Positions 1-8,700 of a stretch of 12,814 bases of DNA are shown piece by piece. The notes under the pieces were generated by a model, which worked only from the letters and a program-made list of their open reading frames with translations, was not told where the DNA came from and ran no database searches. The DNA comes from Roseiflexaceae bacterium (GTDB taxonomy: Bacteria; Chloroflexota; Chloroflexia; Chloroflexales; Roseiflexaceae). The DNA is taken from positions 1 to 12,814 of the forward strand of contig JACMIM010000497.1 of the NCBI GenBank assembly GCA_014381165.1. Direction: 5' to 3'. Positions within the stretch are counted from its first letter, which is position 1; every line of letters begins with the position of its first letter. A program made the position numbers and the translations under genes.

Positions 1-1
1 C

Positions 2-733
2 CAGGTCGCGCAAAAACGCGTGCCAGTGAGTATTCACGACCAGGATGATACTGGATGGCAGCTGGGAGCGGATGCGGGACGACAAATTAGCATGAAGTTA
101 ACAGCTGTCGGGCTGCCGTTGGGAAAGGTTGTTGAAGGAAAGCTTTACCGTGGCGTTCTCACCGGTCTGAACGATGCTTTCATTGTAAGCCAGCAAATTC
201 GTGACGAGTTGGTGAAATTTGATGTGTCCTGCTCAGAGCTAATCAAACCTTTGGTTAATGAGGAGGACGTGAGAACTTGGCACGTCGAAAATGAGAATAG
301 ATGGTTGATTCTGCTTCCTGACCAATGGACAAAAAATACTTTTGGCAGTGGTTTAAGTGAGTCTGCAGCCTGGGCTAGACTAGAACAGAAATACCCTTCC
401 ATTGCGAGACATCTGGCACCATTCGCAGAGCTGGCGCAAAAACGAACAGATCAAGGTCAGTATTGGTGGGAGCTACGACCATGCAATTACTATGCTGATT
501 ATCTTGGTCCTAAAATGTTTTGGCCTGAGATAGCAAATCGGCCACGTTTTGCGATAGCAGATCCTGGTATAGTTGGCAATAAAACGACATTTATGATTCC
601 AGGAGAAAATTACTACCTCCTGGGACTACTAAGCTCGCGTGCGCTTTGGTTTGTTGTTTCTCATATCGCTGCACCGTTTGGGGAACGTAAAGGTATTCTG
701 AGATACTTGATGTCGGCACAATTCATTACTTGA
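2..733 (+). pseudogene. Type IIG restriction-methyltransferase, target-recognition region (5' gene part outside window, frame broken)
   Basis: The reading frame is already open at the left edge, so the gene starts outside the window and the GTG at 20 is not a real start. The visible part looks like the TaqI-like C-terminal specificity domain that follows the Eco57I-class methylase domain. It has the motif GKLYRGVLTGLNDAFIV (about 136-186), then FWPEIANRPRFAI (about 520-558) and YYLLGLLSSRALWFVV near 611-658. In this family the region reads the DNA target, while methylase and nuclease motifs lie upstream and are not visible here. The frame ends early at TGA 731-733, because a 23-bp tandem duplication (705-727 and 728-750) shifts it. 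Removing one copy fuses it exactly to the next segment. This stretch is AT-richer than the sequence after 751, which suggests the recognition domain was acquired separately. Family fairly sure; inactivation inferred. Confidence 0.8.
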
Positions 734-750
734 TGTCGGCACAATTCATT
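705..750 (+). repeat. 23-bp exact tandem duplication that frameshifts the restriction gene
   Basis: Two identical 23-bp copies lie head to tail at 705-727 and 728-750, each beginning ACTTGATGTC and ending CAATTCATT. As 23 is not a multiple of three, the second copy moves the frame and brings TGA 731-733 into phase. With one copy the protein reads RYLMSAQFISRLPIPNAP without a break. It looks like recent slippage or an unequal exchange, since the copies have not diverged. Confidence 0.95.
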
Positions 751-1176
751 TCGCGCCTGCCCATCCCCAACGCGCCTGCTGCCGAGCGCGCGGCGATTGG
801 TGATTTGGCAATGAAGATCACGGCGGAAGCCAAGGCGCGCTACGAGTTGCACCGCAAAGCGCGGCGGCGCATCCAGAACGATCTTGGCACGCCGGACAAA
901 GCCCTGAATCAGAAGCTCACAGCCTGGTGGGAACTCGACTTCCCGGCTTTTCGGGCCGAAATCCAAAAGGTCTACAAGCGCGACATCACGCTGCGCGATC
1001 GTGACGACTGGGACGAATGGCTGGCCCTGCGCCGCGCCGAACATACGCAGCGCACTGCGGCGATCGTGCAGCTGGAAACCGAACTCAACGCCCGTGTGTA
1101 TGCCCTGTTCGATTTGACCGCCGACGAAATCACGCTGATCGAGGAAAGCACCAAGTACCGCTATGGCGAGGTATAG
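733..1176 (+). pseudogene. C-terminal remnant of the type IIG restriction-methyltransferase
   Basis: This is the detached 3' part of the same gene, in the next frame after the 23-bp duplication. It reads MSAQFISRLPIPNAP and then a charged helical tail of about 130 residues ending STKYRYGEV. The phrase 'the frame shifts to M(L)SAQF.SRLPIP' matches the end of TaqI-like specificity domains, where a conserved (I)P(x)P motif follows the last recognition strand, and the tail with DEWLALRRAEHTQRT and LNARVYALFDLT is typical of Eco57I/BREX-type methylases. The ATG at 733 (or TTG at 730) overlaps the upstream stop, so re-initiation could make a short protein, but that would carry no catalytic domain. 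GC is clearly higher here (about 60 percent in sampled lines) than in the recognition domain before it. Confidence 0.75.
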
Positions 1177-1204
1177 CAGTTCATATTGATACAGAGAACA
1201 TGGC

Positions 1205-1506
1205 ATGGAGAACACGTTGACAACCACCGATACTGGTACGCTTGCTGAAATTCGCCAAGCAGAAGAGCGTCTTCGTGCTGCAATGCTGGCGAGCAACGTC
1301 GCAGAACTCGATGCGCCATCGATGACCGGCTGTTGTTCATTGGCCCGGACGGCGGCGTCTACCGCAAGGCTGACGATCTCGACCTGCATCGCTCAGGCGA
1401 AGAGCGGATCACGCGTGTTGATGTCGAGGACATGCTGATCGAACTGCACGGGTCAGGTCAGTCGGATACTGGGTCGGATAGCGTCGCCGCTCACGCGTTG
1501 GTATGA
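1205..1506 (+). pseudogene. DUF4440 / NTF2-like protein, frameshifted and 3'-degraded
   Basis: The ATG at 1205 opens a helix typical of DUF4440 proteins (EIRQAEERLRAAMLASNVAELDA). The frame then leaves the family pattern near 1316. Moving to the next frame from 1318 restores it: IDDRLLFIGPDGGVYRKADD, then LHRSGEERITRVDVEDMLIELHG, ending at TGA 1504-1506. One base appears lost at about 1316-1317. The usual final strands (a V-x-V core and an RYTRVW-like motif) are missing, so the 3' end also seems damaged. A third frame holds LTRWYDLLLRIRKRY just beyond, possibly a remnant of that motif. Family members are small cone-shaped proteins, some with binding or isomerase roles; no role can be assigned here. 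It lies 28 bp after the restriction-gene remnant. A sequencing error is the main alternative explanation. Confidence 0.65.
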
Positions 1507-1580
1507 CCTACTTCTCCGCATCAGAAAGCGATATATACCACTATAATACCATGAATCTGAGTTTCTGATCACGCTCTAAT

Positions 1581-3821
1581 TCACGGCGAATGAGCCGCTT
1601 CTGCAAGCAAACCCATACGTGTAAACAAATCGCGCGCTTCTAGCAGGGCGGCCTGTTCAGCCTGCATGTTGCATTGGTGTGCATAGAGGTGCGCCTTCAC
1701 CTGCTGAATGCGGGCGCGCTGCTCCCAATCCGAGCCTTCGGTTGCTGCACTTGCTACTCTAAGCCGCTGTTCGGCGCTTTCGATGTCGCCTTGTTCAAGA
1801 TCGAGCGCGGCAAGCTCCACTTCACTTCGGGCAACCGTGCGCGCATATCCATGCTGTTGGGCTTGCACGAGCGCCGCCTGATACAAGCGGCGGGCTTCCT
1901 TCCGGTCGCCCTGCTGACGCAGACATGTTGCTTGCCAGTACAGTGTGCCAATAACCATGTGATCGGGTAGCACCTGTGCTTTGGCTTGGTCAAGAATCTC
2001 CTGCCACAAGTGGTAGGCCATCTTGTACTGCCCACTTGCGAGATAGTACAAACTAAGCGCATGGTTGACATGAAAGAACTGCTCGCCAGTTGGCGCTTGC
2101 GCCGTAGTAAGTGTGCGCAAAGCTGGCAAAAACACTTCCGCTGCCGCGTGGTTGCGCTGGCGGCAAAGCAGTTGAATGTGCATGGCCAGTGCATTCACCT
2201 GTTCGGCATTATCGCCCAGACGGCGGGCGGATTCGATGTACATGGCGTGTATCGCCAGCTTCTTGCCCCACAGCGCACGCACGTAGTAATAGAACTCAAT
2301 ACCTTTGGCAATGTGTACTACCTCGGCATCGCGCCCGTGTTCGTAGGCCCAGACAAGCGCGGCAAACAATGTGTCGGCTTCGGGATCAACTCGCTCCAAA
2401 CGGGCGATATCGCCTACTGCATAGCCAAAGCTGCCAGCATAGCCTGTGGCCCAAGCGAGCCAGCGCTCACGGGCTGTGGCAACAAACGGCGCGTGGACGC
2501 CCAGCTTTGTTCCAACAAAACGGCGCGTGAGGGGATGGAGCGTGCGCCGCGGCGAGGCGTCTTCGCGCTGTCCATGCTCGATTTCCAGCAGCGCAAGCTC
2601 GGTCAATTGTTGAACCGCAGCCAAAAATGCTGGCATGTCAAAACCGGCAATCTCAGCAAACACCTGATCCTCAACACTTGAGGGAAACAGCATGAGCGTA
2701 AGCAGCGCCTGTTGCGCGGCTTCACTCAACACCGCCCAACTCGCATCGAACAAATTGTTTAGCAAATCGCCAGATGCCGCTTCGAACTGTGCAGCCATGT
2801 GGGTTAGCGGTTGGCCGGTGTTCCTGGCAAAGCCAAGCAGCAATTCGATAGCACGCGGATTGCCCCCGGTTGTGGCAATGAGCAGCTGACGTGTTGGATC
2901 ACTTGGCGCGGGCTTGAGGCCGATTTGGCGCACTCGTTCGTTAATGAATTCCCGCGCCTCGGTATCCGCCATCCCATGTAATTCGATCAGCCACGCGCCC
3001 TGCCGGAACTCGGGTAGCGATTCGCGGGTGGTTAGCAGCGCCTTGCTTGGTTCAGGCAGGCGCATGAGCCAGTGCAGCAGTGTGGCATCGGTCACGGTTT
3101 CGAAGTTGTCAACCACCAGCAGCACACGTTGCCGCTTCAACAGTTGGTTGATTTCGCGCTCTTTTTGTGCGGGGTTAAGCTGTGTCAGGCCGGGGTAGTT
3201 GAGCGTGCGGGCAATTTCGTCTAACACGGTGGTGAGTGTTGTTGCACTGGGTTGGTTCTTGTCGCTGATCCATACCACTGCATCGAACGAAATCCCTTCA
3301 CCGTGGTTGCCGCCTGGCGATCGCAGGCAGGTAGCGGCGATCTCGCGGGCGAGGCTGCTTTTGCCCATGCCTCCCAAACTCACGAGCGCTACCACGGCCA
3401 CACGCTGGCGAAGCCCTTCCAGCACGGCGGCATATGGCTCGGCACGCATAACGAACTGGCTGTAGGTTGGGGCGGGCAGATTATCGAGAAGATGTGGTAT
3501 CGGCTGGTGCTGCGGTTCGGCTGGAAGCAGCCGCTCAACGAGCGCCGCTGAATCGTAGTAGCGCGCCGCTTGGAGAAAGCGGTGCAGCCAAGCGCGGCTT
3601 AGGTAGGCGCGAGTGACGCCCGCTTCGGCAAGAATCGCGACGATCTCGGGGTTGCTCGGTACTGCGCCGCTTTTGAAGCGGTGAATAGCGGTTGGCGCCA
3701 TGCCAATCAAGTCGCCGATCTCTTCTTCAACCGTTACAGCGTTTTTGCCCTCGAAGTTGGCAATCGCGTTGATGGCGCCCTTCACAAGGCGGCCAAAGGT
3801 GTCGCTTTGGCGCTGGGCCAT
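1581..3821 (-). CDS. HTH-STAND (NB-ARC-like) ATPase with C-terminal TPR-like repeats
   Basis: A 746-residue STAND-class signal ATPase, probably cytoplasmic. Numbering is from the ATG at 3821, chosen because GGAAGGA lies 6 nt upstream; an upstream ATG at 3842 would add seven residues and has no such site. Residues 1-90 form a helix-turn-helix-like region (EEEIGDLIGMAPTAIHRFKS). The nucleotide-binding core has Walker A GGMGKSSLA (about 150-158), Walker B LLVVDNFE (about 234-241), sensor LLTTRE (about 262-267) and GGNPRAIELL (about 319-328) in place of the GLPLA motif. A winged-helix region follows to about 435, then about 300 residues of TPR-like helices. STAND proteins act as ligand-triggered, often oligomeric switches; here the effector could be the HTH region (transcription) or a partner protein. 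Last gene of the leftward cluster, 130 bp after its neighbour. Confidence 0.85.
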   Translation of the reverse strand: MAQRQSDTFGRLVKGAINAIANFEGKNAVTVEEEIGDLIGMAPTAIHRFKSGAVPSNPEIVAILAEAGVTRAYLSRAWLHRFLQAARYYDSAALVERLLPAEPQHQPIPHLLDNLPAPTYSQFVMRAEPYAAVLEGLRQRVAVVALVSLGGMGKSSLAREIAATCLRSPGGNHGEGISFDAVVWISDKNQPSATTLTTVLDEIARTLNYPGLTQLNPAQKEREINQLLKRQRVLLVVDNFETVTDATLLHWLMRLPEPSKALLTTRESLPEFRQGAWLIELHGMADTEAREFINERVRQIGLKPAPSDPTRQLLIATTGGNPRAIELLLGFARNTGQPLTHMAAQFEAASGDLLNNLFDASWAVLSEAAQQALLTLMLFPSSVEDQVFAEIAGFDMPAFLAAVQQLTELALLEIEHGQREDASPRRTLHPLTRRFVGTKLGVHAPFVATARERWLAWATGYAGSFGYAVGDIARLERVDPEADTLFAALVWAYEHGRDAEVVHIAKGIEFYYYVRALWGKKLAIHAMYIESARRLGDNAEQVNALAMHIQLLCRQRNHAAAEVFLPALRTLTTAQAPTGEQFFHVNHALSLYYLASGQYKMAYHLWQEILDQAKAQVLPDHMVIGTLYWQATCLRQQGDRKEARRLYQAALVQAQQHGYARTVARSEVELAALDLEQGDIESAEQRLRVASAATEGSDWEQRARIQQVKAHLYAHQCNMQAEQAALLEARDLFTRMGLLAEAAHSP

Positions 3822-3827
3822 AGGGTG

Positions 3828-3834
3828 TCCTTCC
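3828..3834 (-). promoter_or_regulatory. Ribosome binding site deciding the STAND gene start
   Basis: On the minus strand GGAAGGA occupies 3834-3828, six bases before the ATG at 3821. It favours this start over the ATG at 3842, inside whose extension the site lies. Confidence 0.65.
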
Positions 3835-3951
3835 GCGTGCATGAATCAATCGCGCGGCCACGGCATAAGAAGCTCGCCACGTTCTGGTGTCATCGATGCC
3901 CTTAGGACAACTTCAGGTGTGGTGGCCATGCTGAAGGCGAAGCGCGCCGAA

Positions 3952-5271
3952 CTAGGAAAAGCGGCTACTTGGTACCGGTGAGCCGGCCCACTGATGCTCA
4001 CGCTCGCCGTCCTGACGTAGCGCCATCATGGTTGCGCTTGCTTGCTCCAGCACCGCTTGCAGAAACGCTGCAAGTTCCTCGTCGTCAGCCATGTCGTCGC
4101 GTTCGGGCACAGCCGAGGCAACCCGGGCGGCAATCTCCTCGGCCCGTGCCGCATCGGCGGGAACGGTTACTGTGGTGCCCTGCTCGGGGCCAGCCTGCAA
4201 GCGTGCGCCCCACGGCGATTGCTGCTTTTGGTACAGGTAGGTGGTGAAATCGGCTGCGAACCACTGGTCGCGCGTCCAGCAACTGGCGTGCGCCCACAGC
4301 ACCTGCTGTGGCCGCTTGTCGTGCAGCGAGAGCAACACCTCGTCCTCACTTGCACCGAGGTCATAGGCGACGATCAAGCCCGGCGCAGTGCTGCCTTGGG
4401 CGGGCCACTCCTCGAATGGCAGGTTGAGTAAGTGTGCAGCCGCACGCGCAAGAATGAGGCTGTCACGGTCAGGCAAGCCAAACACGCGCCGTAGTGTGAT
4501 GCCGCACGCTGCCAGTGCTGCTGCCACAAGGCGTGTCCCCGCCACACAGCGCTCATAGCTATCCTGTAGAAAAGCATAGCGACCGTTCATACCCTCGTCC
4601 AAGCCGTAGGGCGAACGGTGTAGCAGCACGCCGCCCGTCAGCGCCAGGTGCCAGCCGCGTAGGTCGCGCTCGTCTAACGGTAGCACGCCCTCAAGCGCGT
4701 CACAACGGTCGAGCATCTGAACGATGCGTTGAGCCATCGTGCCATCGTCGTCGCTGCGCGGGTGTAAGACGCGCCCAACCGACCGCGCAGTAGCAAGGTC
4801 GCCACTCATCAGGCTGCTGAAAGCCAGCAAGTAACGGCAGATGAAACTACGTGTTAGCAGCTCAGGCGCAGCAAGCAACACGTCACGCGCTGCCTCGTAC
4901 CGCAGATCACGCTCCAGCGCCGCCGACAGTTCGGTGACGATCGCCTCGGTTTGCGGTGCGAGATAGTTGGCGCGCTGCAGCACAGTGGCTGCTGCACCAG
5001 CAAGGCCCTGCTCGATCAGCTCGTAGCCCAGATTGTACAATGCCTGTGGATCGTCAGGCGCATCAACCACTGCCTGCACAGTTGCCGCAAACGCATCGCC
5101 CGCAAGAACGCGACTGATCGCGACGAACACAGTCATGGTTTCCACAAAAGCAGACCGATCGAGCACCAGATCAGGGTCAAACAGCGCTGATCGGAGCGCA
5201 GTGAAAGCCGCTTGAGCATCGCCAGCAGCCAATGCAGCGCGCGCCTGATCGAGATTGGGTGTATGTGTCAC
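3952..5271 (-). CDS. Unknown 439-aa protein with helical TPR-like N-terminus
   Basis: I do not recognise a named family. Residues 1-195 are Ala/Leu-rich helices with TPR-like spacing (DPQALYNLGYELIEQGLAGA, about 74-93). Residues 200-345 look like a separate alpha/beta domain with GWHLALTGGVLLHRSPYGL, an RxxxLAxxAAHLLNLP helix, a hydrophobic strand GLIVAYDLGAS (about 298-308) and LWAHASCWTRDQWFAADFTTYLYQ. The strand and ordering slightly recall a phosphoribosyltransferase-like fold, but no PRPP loop is clear. The C-terminus is acidic and helical. There is no signal peptide or membrane segment, so it should be cytoplasmic. The start is GTG at 5271, with AAGG 9 nt upstream. It lies 19 bp after the four-helix membrane protein, so the two are almost surely co-transcribed. 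It may be an adaptor linking membrane components to the STAND protein; this is a guess from position only. Confidence 0.75.
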   Translation of the reverse strand: MTHTPNLDQARAALAAGDAQAAFTALRSALFDPDLVLDRSAFVETMTVFVAISRVLAGDAFAATVQAVVDAPDDPQALYNLGYELIEQGLAGAAATVLQRANYLAPQTEAIVTELSAALERDLRYEAARDVLLAAPELLTRSFICRYLLAFSSLMSGDLATARSVGRVLHPRSDDDGTMAQRIVQMLDRCDALEGVLPLDERDLRGWHLALTGGVLLHRSPYGLDEGMNGRYAFLQDSYERCVAGTRLVAAALAACGITLRRVFGLPDRDSLILARAAAHLLNLPFEEWPAQGSTAPGLIVAYDLGASEDEVLLSLHDKRPQQVLWAHASCWTRDQWFAADFTTYLYQKQQSPWGARLQAGPEQGTTVTVPADAARAEEIAARVASAVPERDDMADDEELAAFLQAVLEQASATMMALRQDGEREHQWAGSPVPSSRFS

Positions 5272-5290
5272 GCTTGTGTACCTTATTCTC

Positions 5291-5668
5291 TTACCGAAAG
5301 TTCGACCAGTGCGGGCGTAATAAGAACCATAGAATGATCAGACCAACCAACCCTAAGAGCATACTCGTGAGCGGAACTTGCAATATCGAATTGACAACAA
5401 GGGCGATGACAGAGGTTGCCACAAACATATACAAACCGACCTTGCGCCAAAACCAGAGCAGAACGACCGCAGCCACATTTACAACGCTTAACGTGGCTAA
5501 CAGCGGCAATGCCCACTGCGCAACCCCATCAAACACCATATGGTCCACAAGATCATAGATAATCATGCCATAGCGGTACACAGTCCATACGTTCGCCAAA
5601 AGCACGAATACTAACCAACCGGTCAGTGGCAAACTGCGTGCTGGTTCAACAGTAGCTTCGTGGATCAT
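5291..5668 (-). CDS. Small four-helix integral membrane protein
   Basis: A 125-residue protein with a short hydrophilic N-terminus and four predicted membrane helices at about 16-32, 52-73, 77-97 and 99-117, ending RPHWSNFR. The first helix begins GWLVFVLLANVW, followed by a loop with YRYGMIIYDLVDH. No catalytic motif is seen and I assign no family. The ATG at 5668 has GGAGG 7 nt upstream, a strong site. The gene lies 57 bp after the CHAT gene and 19 bp before the 439-aa protein, in the same direction, so it belongs to the operon. Small multi-helix proteins in conflict systems are sometimes membrane effectors or anchors; whether this one permeabilises or simply docks partners cannot be read from the sequence. 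Confidence 0.8.
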   Translation of the reverse strand: MIHEATVEPARSLPLTGWLVFVLLANVWTVYRYGMIIYDLVDHMVFDGVAQWALPLLATLSVVNVAAVVLLWFWRKVGLYMFVATSVIALVVNSILQVPLTSMLLGLVGLIILWFLLRPHWSNFR

Positions 5669-5681
5669 CCTATAACCTCCA

Positions 5682-5703
5682 TTGGAAGTAGCTTGGAAGT
5701 AGC
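5682..5703 (-). repeat. 11-bp tandem direct repeat in the leader of the membrane-protein gene
   Basis: TTGGAAGTAGC occurs twice head to tail (5682-5692 and 5693-5703, + strand). On the transcribed strand it sits just before the GGAGG ribosome binding site of the gene starting at 5668. It is the second short tandem duplication in this window. Confidence 0.9.
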
Positions 5704-5725
5704 GTGGTGAAATACCCCTCGGTGA

Positions 5726-8700
5726 TTATGCGCTACCCGTGGAGCTAATACTTTTCAGTTTGTGCTGAAATTTTTGCATGGAGGCCCTGGCGCGCCTCCA
5801 CACACGCCAGGCACCTAGCGCGGCAATGGCAATGGCGAGCAAGGCCGTTGTCCACCACGGCACGTCGGAGAACTGCCACCACGGCGCAACAATAGGATTG
5901 TCCGCACCGGAAAGTACGAAGCCCGCCCAGTAATATGGCGAGGCATATGGTTGTTTGCCGGAATCCTTGTAGGTACGCACGTCGCGCTGGGCCTTGCCGA
6001 GCGCCGCCGCTTTGCTTTCACCTGCTGCAAGATACTGGTAGAAACGCTCCATCAGCAGCTTTGTTGCGTCGTCCTGCACGTCCCACAGGCTGGCGATCAC
6101 ACTTGGCGCACCGGCGTACATAAAGGCGCGCGCCATGCCCACCACTTCATCGCCCTGGCTGAGTGCGCCGATATTGGTTTCGCATGCGCTTAACACCACC
6201 AGCGTCGCACGCGGCAGGCGCAGACCGTAGATCTGGCTTACAGTGAGTTTGCTGTCGGCACTGGTTGGTGTTGGCGCAAGCTGAATATAGGAATCGAGCG
6301 GCGTTTGCGGGTTGTACACGCCATGCGTCGCAAGGTGAATCAGGCCCGCATGCGGTGCTTGCGAATCAAGCGCGGCTTTGGTTGCGGCCCCGCGCAGAAG
6401 CGGCTGCGCATCGAGCAGCGTCGCCACGGCACGGGCCTCGTTTGCGGCACTCGGCAATGTCCCGTCAGGGTTGCCCAAGATAAGTGGAATGCCACCAGCA
6501 GTGCCAGGCTCGATAAACGGCAGGACACTGGCGCTCGGCAACGCGCTCATGCTGTAATCATCGCCCAAAAAGCGGGTGCCATTGCTGAGCGCCGCAAACG
6601 GTAGATAATGCAGAACGCCATGCGGCACAATCACCAGGCGTGATGTTTGAAGATCAGCTTTGAGCGGCGCAATCAATTCGCCATACAATTGCTCGGATTC
6701 GGGCGGCACGGCGCTATAACGGTCGTCAAAAGCGATCAGCGTTTTGACCAGTTTTTCCAGCGTGCTCCGCCCAAGCGGCAGCCTGATAGCCTTGGCGCTG
6801 TGTGCCGTAATCACAAAGGCCAGTGAATCCGGTTCGCCAACGAAATAGGCAACCATCGTGGTATCGGGCGGGAGGCGCGTTTGGGTTTGTTCCAGCGTCA
6901 GTACGGCATCTTTGCGCCCGCTCACAAGAGTTGCAAGCTGGTCGCTCCGATTGTCGATTTCGCTTTGCACAGCAGTGTATTCTCGTTCACTTGTGGCAAG
7001 CTGGGTTTGCAAATCGGTGAGCAGGGTGAGATCAGTCGGCGTTGCGGCCTGTGCTTGCGCGAGCACCTCCCGTGCCCCTTGGCGGGCAGCATATGCCTCG
7101 CGCTCACGGTCGAGCAGGGCATTGGCACTCTGGTCGGAAAGCGTGATGGTGCCGGTCGCCAGGCTATCCAGAAAGGCGCGGGCGCGGCCACGCTCGGCGG
7201 CGCGGAATGCGTCGGCGGTGTGGCCTTGCTTTTGGTACAAAAACATGGCGCGCTCGTAAACATAGGCGTAGTTGGCGCTGAACTGTGCCCGGCCTTGTTC
7301 GCTGCCTGCTTCCGCCCGAACATCGTCGAGCACATCCATCGCGTGGATGATCGCTTCCGTCGCCTCGGCGTTGCGGTTTTGCAACTGGCGCACATGAGCG
7401 ATGTTGTTGAGCGTCACAACCATGCCCACCCGATCGCCAAGCCCTTGTTCGATGGCAAGCGCCTGCTGGAAGTTTTCTAGCGCACTGTCAAGGTTGTTTT
7501 GAAGCCGCTGGAGATCGCCCAGGTTGTTGAGCGCAGTGGCTTCATTCGAGCGGTCGCCCGCTGCATGTGCTGTGGCGAGTGCCTGCTGCATGCTGGCTTG
7601 CGCTTCGGCATAACGATTCTGCGCGATGGCGTTACTGCCAATGTTGTTGAGCGCTGTGCTTTGCGCCACGCGGTCGCCACTGGTGCGAGCGATGTGCAGC
7701 GCCTGTTGATATTGGCGTTCAGCATCGTCATAACGGCTCTGCTGCTGGAATATCAGGCCGATGTTGTTGCTGATCGTACCTTGGCGCGCGGGGTCAGCAA
7801 TGGATTGAGCGAGAGCAAGCGCTTGCTGAAACTGTGTGAGTGCTTCATCAAGGCGGTTCTGGTCTTCATACACGCTGCCAATGTTGCTGAGCGCGCTGCT
7901 TTCGCCAGCAAGCTTGCCGGTTTCGCGGTAGCGGGCCAGCGCCTGTGCATACTGTTCGAGCGCCAGCGCATAGCGGCTTTGGGCTGCGGAAACAGCGCCC
8001 ATGTTGTTGAGCACATCGCCTTCGAGGCTGCGGTCGCCCACCGCTTGCGCAATCGCGAGCGCCTGCTGGTACTCGGTGATCGCGCTCGCAAAGCGGCCCT
8101 GGGCCGCATCGAGATAGCCCAAGTTGTTACGCGCGGTGCCTTCCCCGGCACGGTTGGTCAGGGCTTGGTAGATTGCCAGGGCGCGCGTGTAGGTTTCGCG
8201 CGCCGCTTCAAATCGGCCCTGCGATTGTTGAACAGCGCCGATGTTGTTGAGCGTGGTCGCTTGGTTCGAGCGGTCATCAATCTCTTGGAAGATCGCCAGC
8301 GCCTGCCCGAATCTGTCGAGCGCCGCACTGTTTCGCGCTTGAGCTTCCAAAACCGTCCCCAAATTGTTGAGTTGCGTCGCTTCGCTTGCGCGATCTTGGT
8401 TGGCGCGAACAAGCGCAAGGGCCTGCTCCACAGTGGCGCGGGCGTTCTCGTACTGGCCGAGGCGCAGCAGGACCGTTCCAAGGTTGCCGAGTGCAGTGGC
8501 TTCGTTTTCGGTGTCGTTCAACTCGCGGAAGATCGGCAGGATCTGCCCGTAGGTTTGCTGCGCCTCGGCGTAGCGGCCCTGGTTCTGGTACACAAGCGCG
8601 AGATTGTTGAGCGCAACTGCCTCGCCGCGCTTGTCGCCCAAATCGCGCTGAATGTGCAGCGCCTGCTGAAACTGAGCAAGCGCATCGTTGTAGCGGCTCT

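Noticed and set aside
661..1389. 242-codon minus-strand frame
   Set aside because: It is opposite the restriction-gene tail and the DUF4440-like gene, both with recognisable motifs, and shows no family features.
1542..1547. TATAAT on the + strand
   Set aside because: No -35 partner and no gene follows on that strand.
1520..1569. Inverted repeat ATCAGAAA / TTTCTGAT after the STAND gene
   Set aside because: Only 8 bp with a 34-nt loop and no T-run; too weak to call a terminator.
3846..3929. 27-codon minus-strand frame in the gap before the STAND gene
   Set aside because: No ribosome site and no membrane or toxin-like features; likely chance.
3952..5271. Phosphoribosyltransferase call for the 439-aa protein
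   Set aside because: One hydrophobic strand is suggestive, but there is no clear PRPP-binding loop with paired acidic residues.
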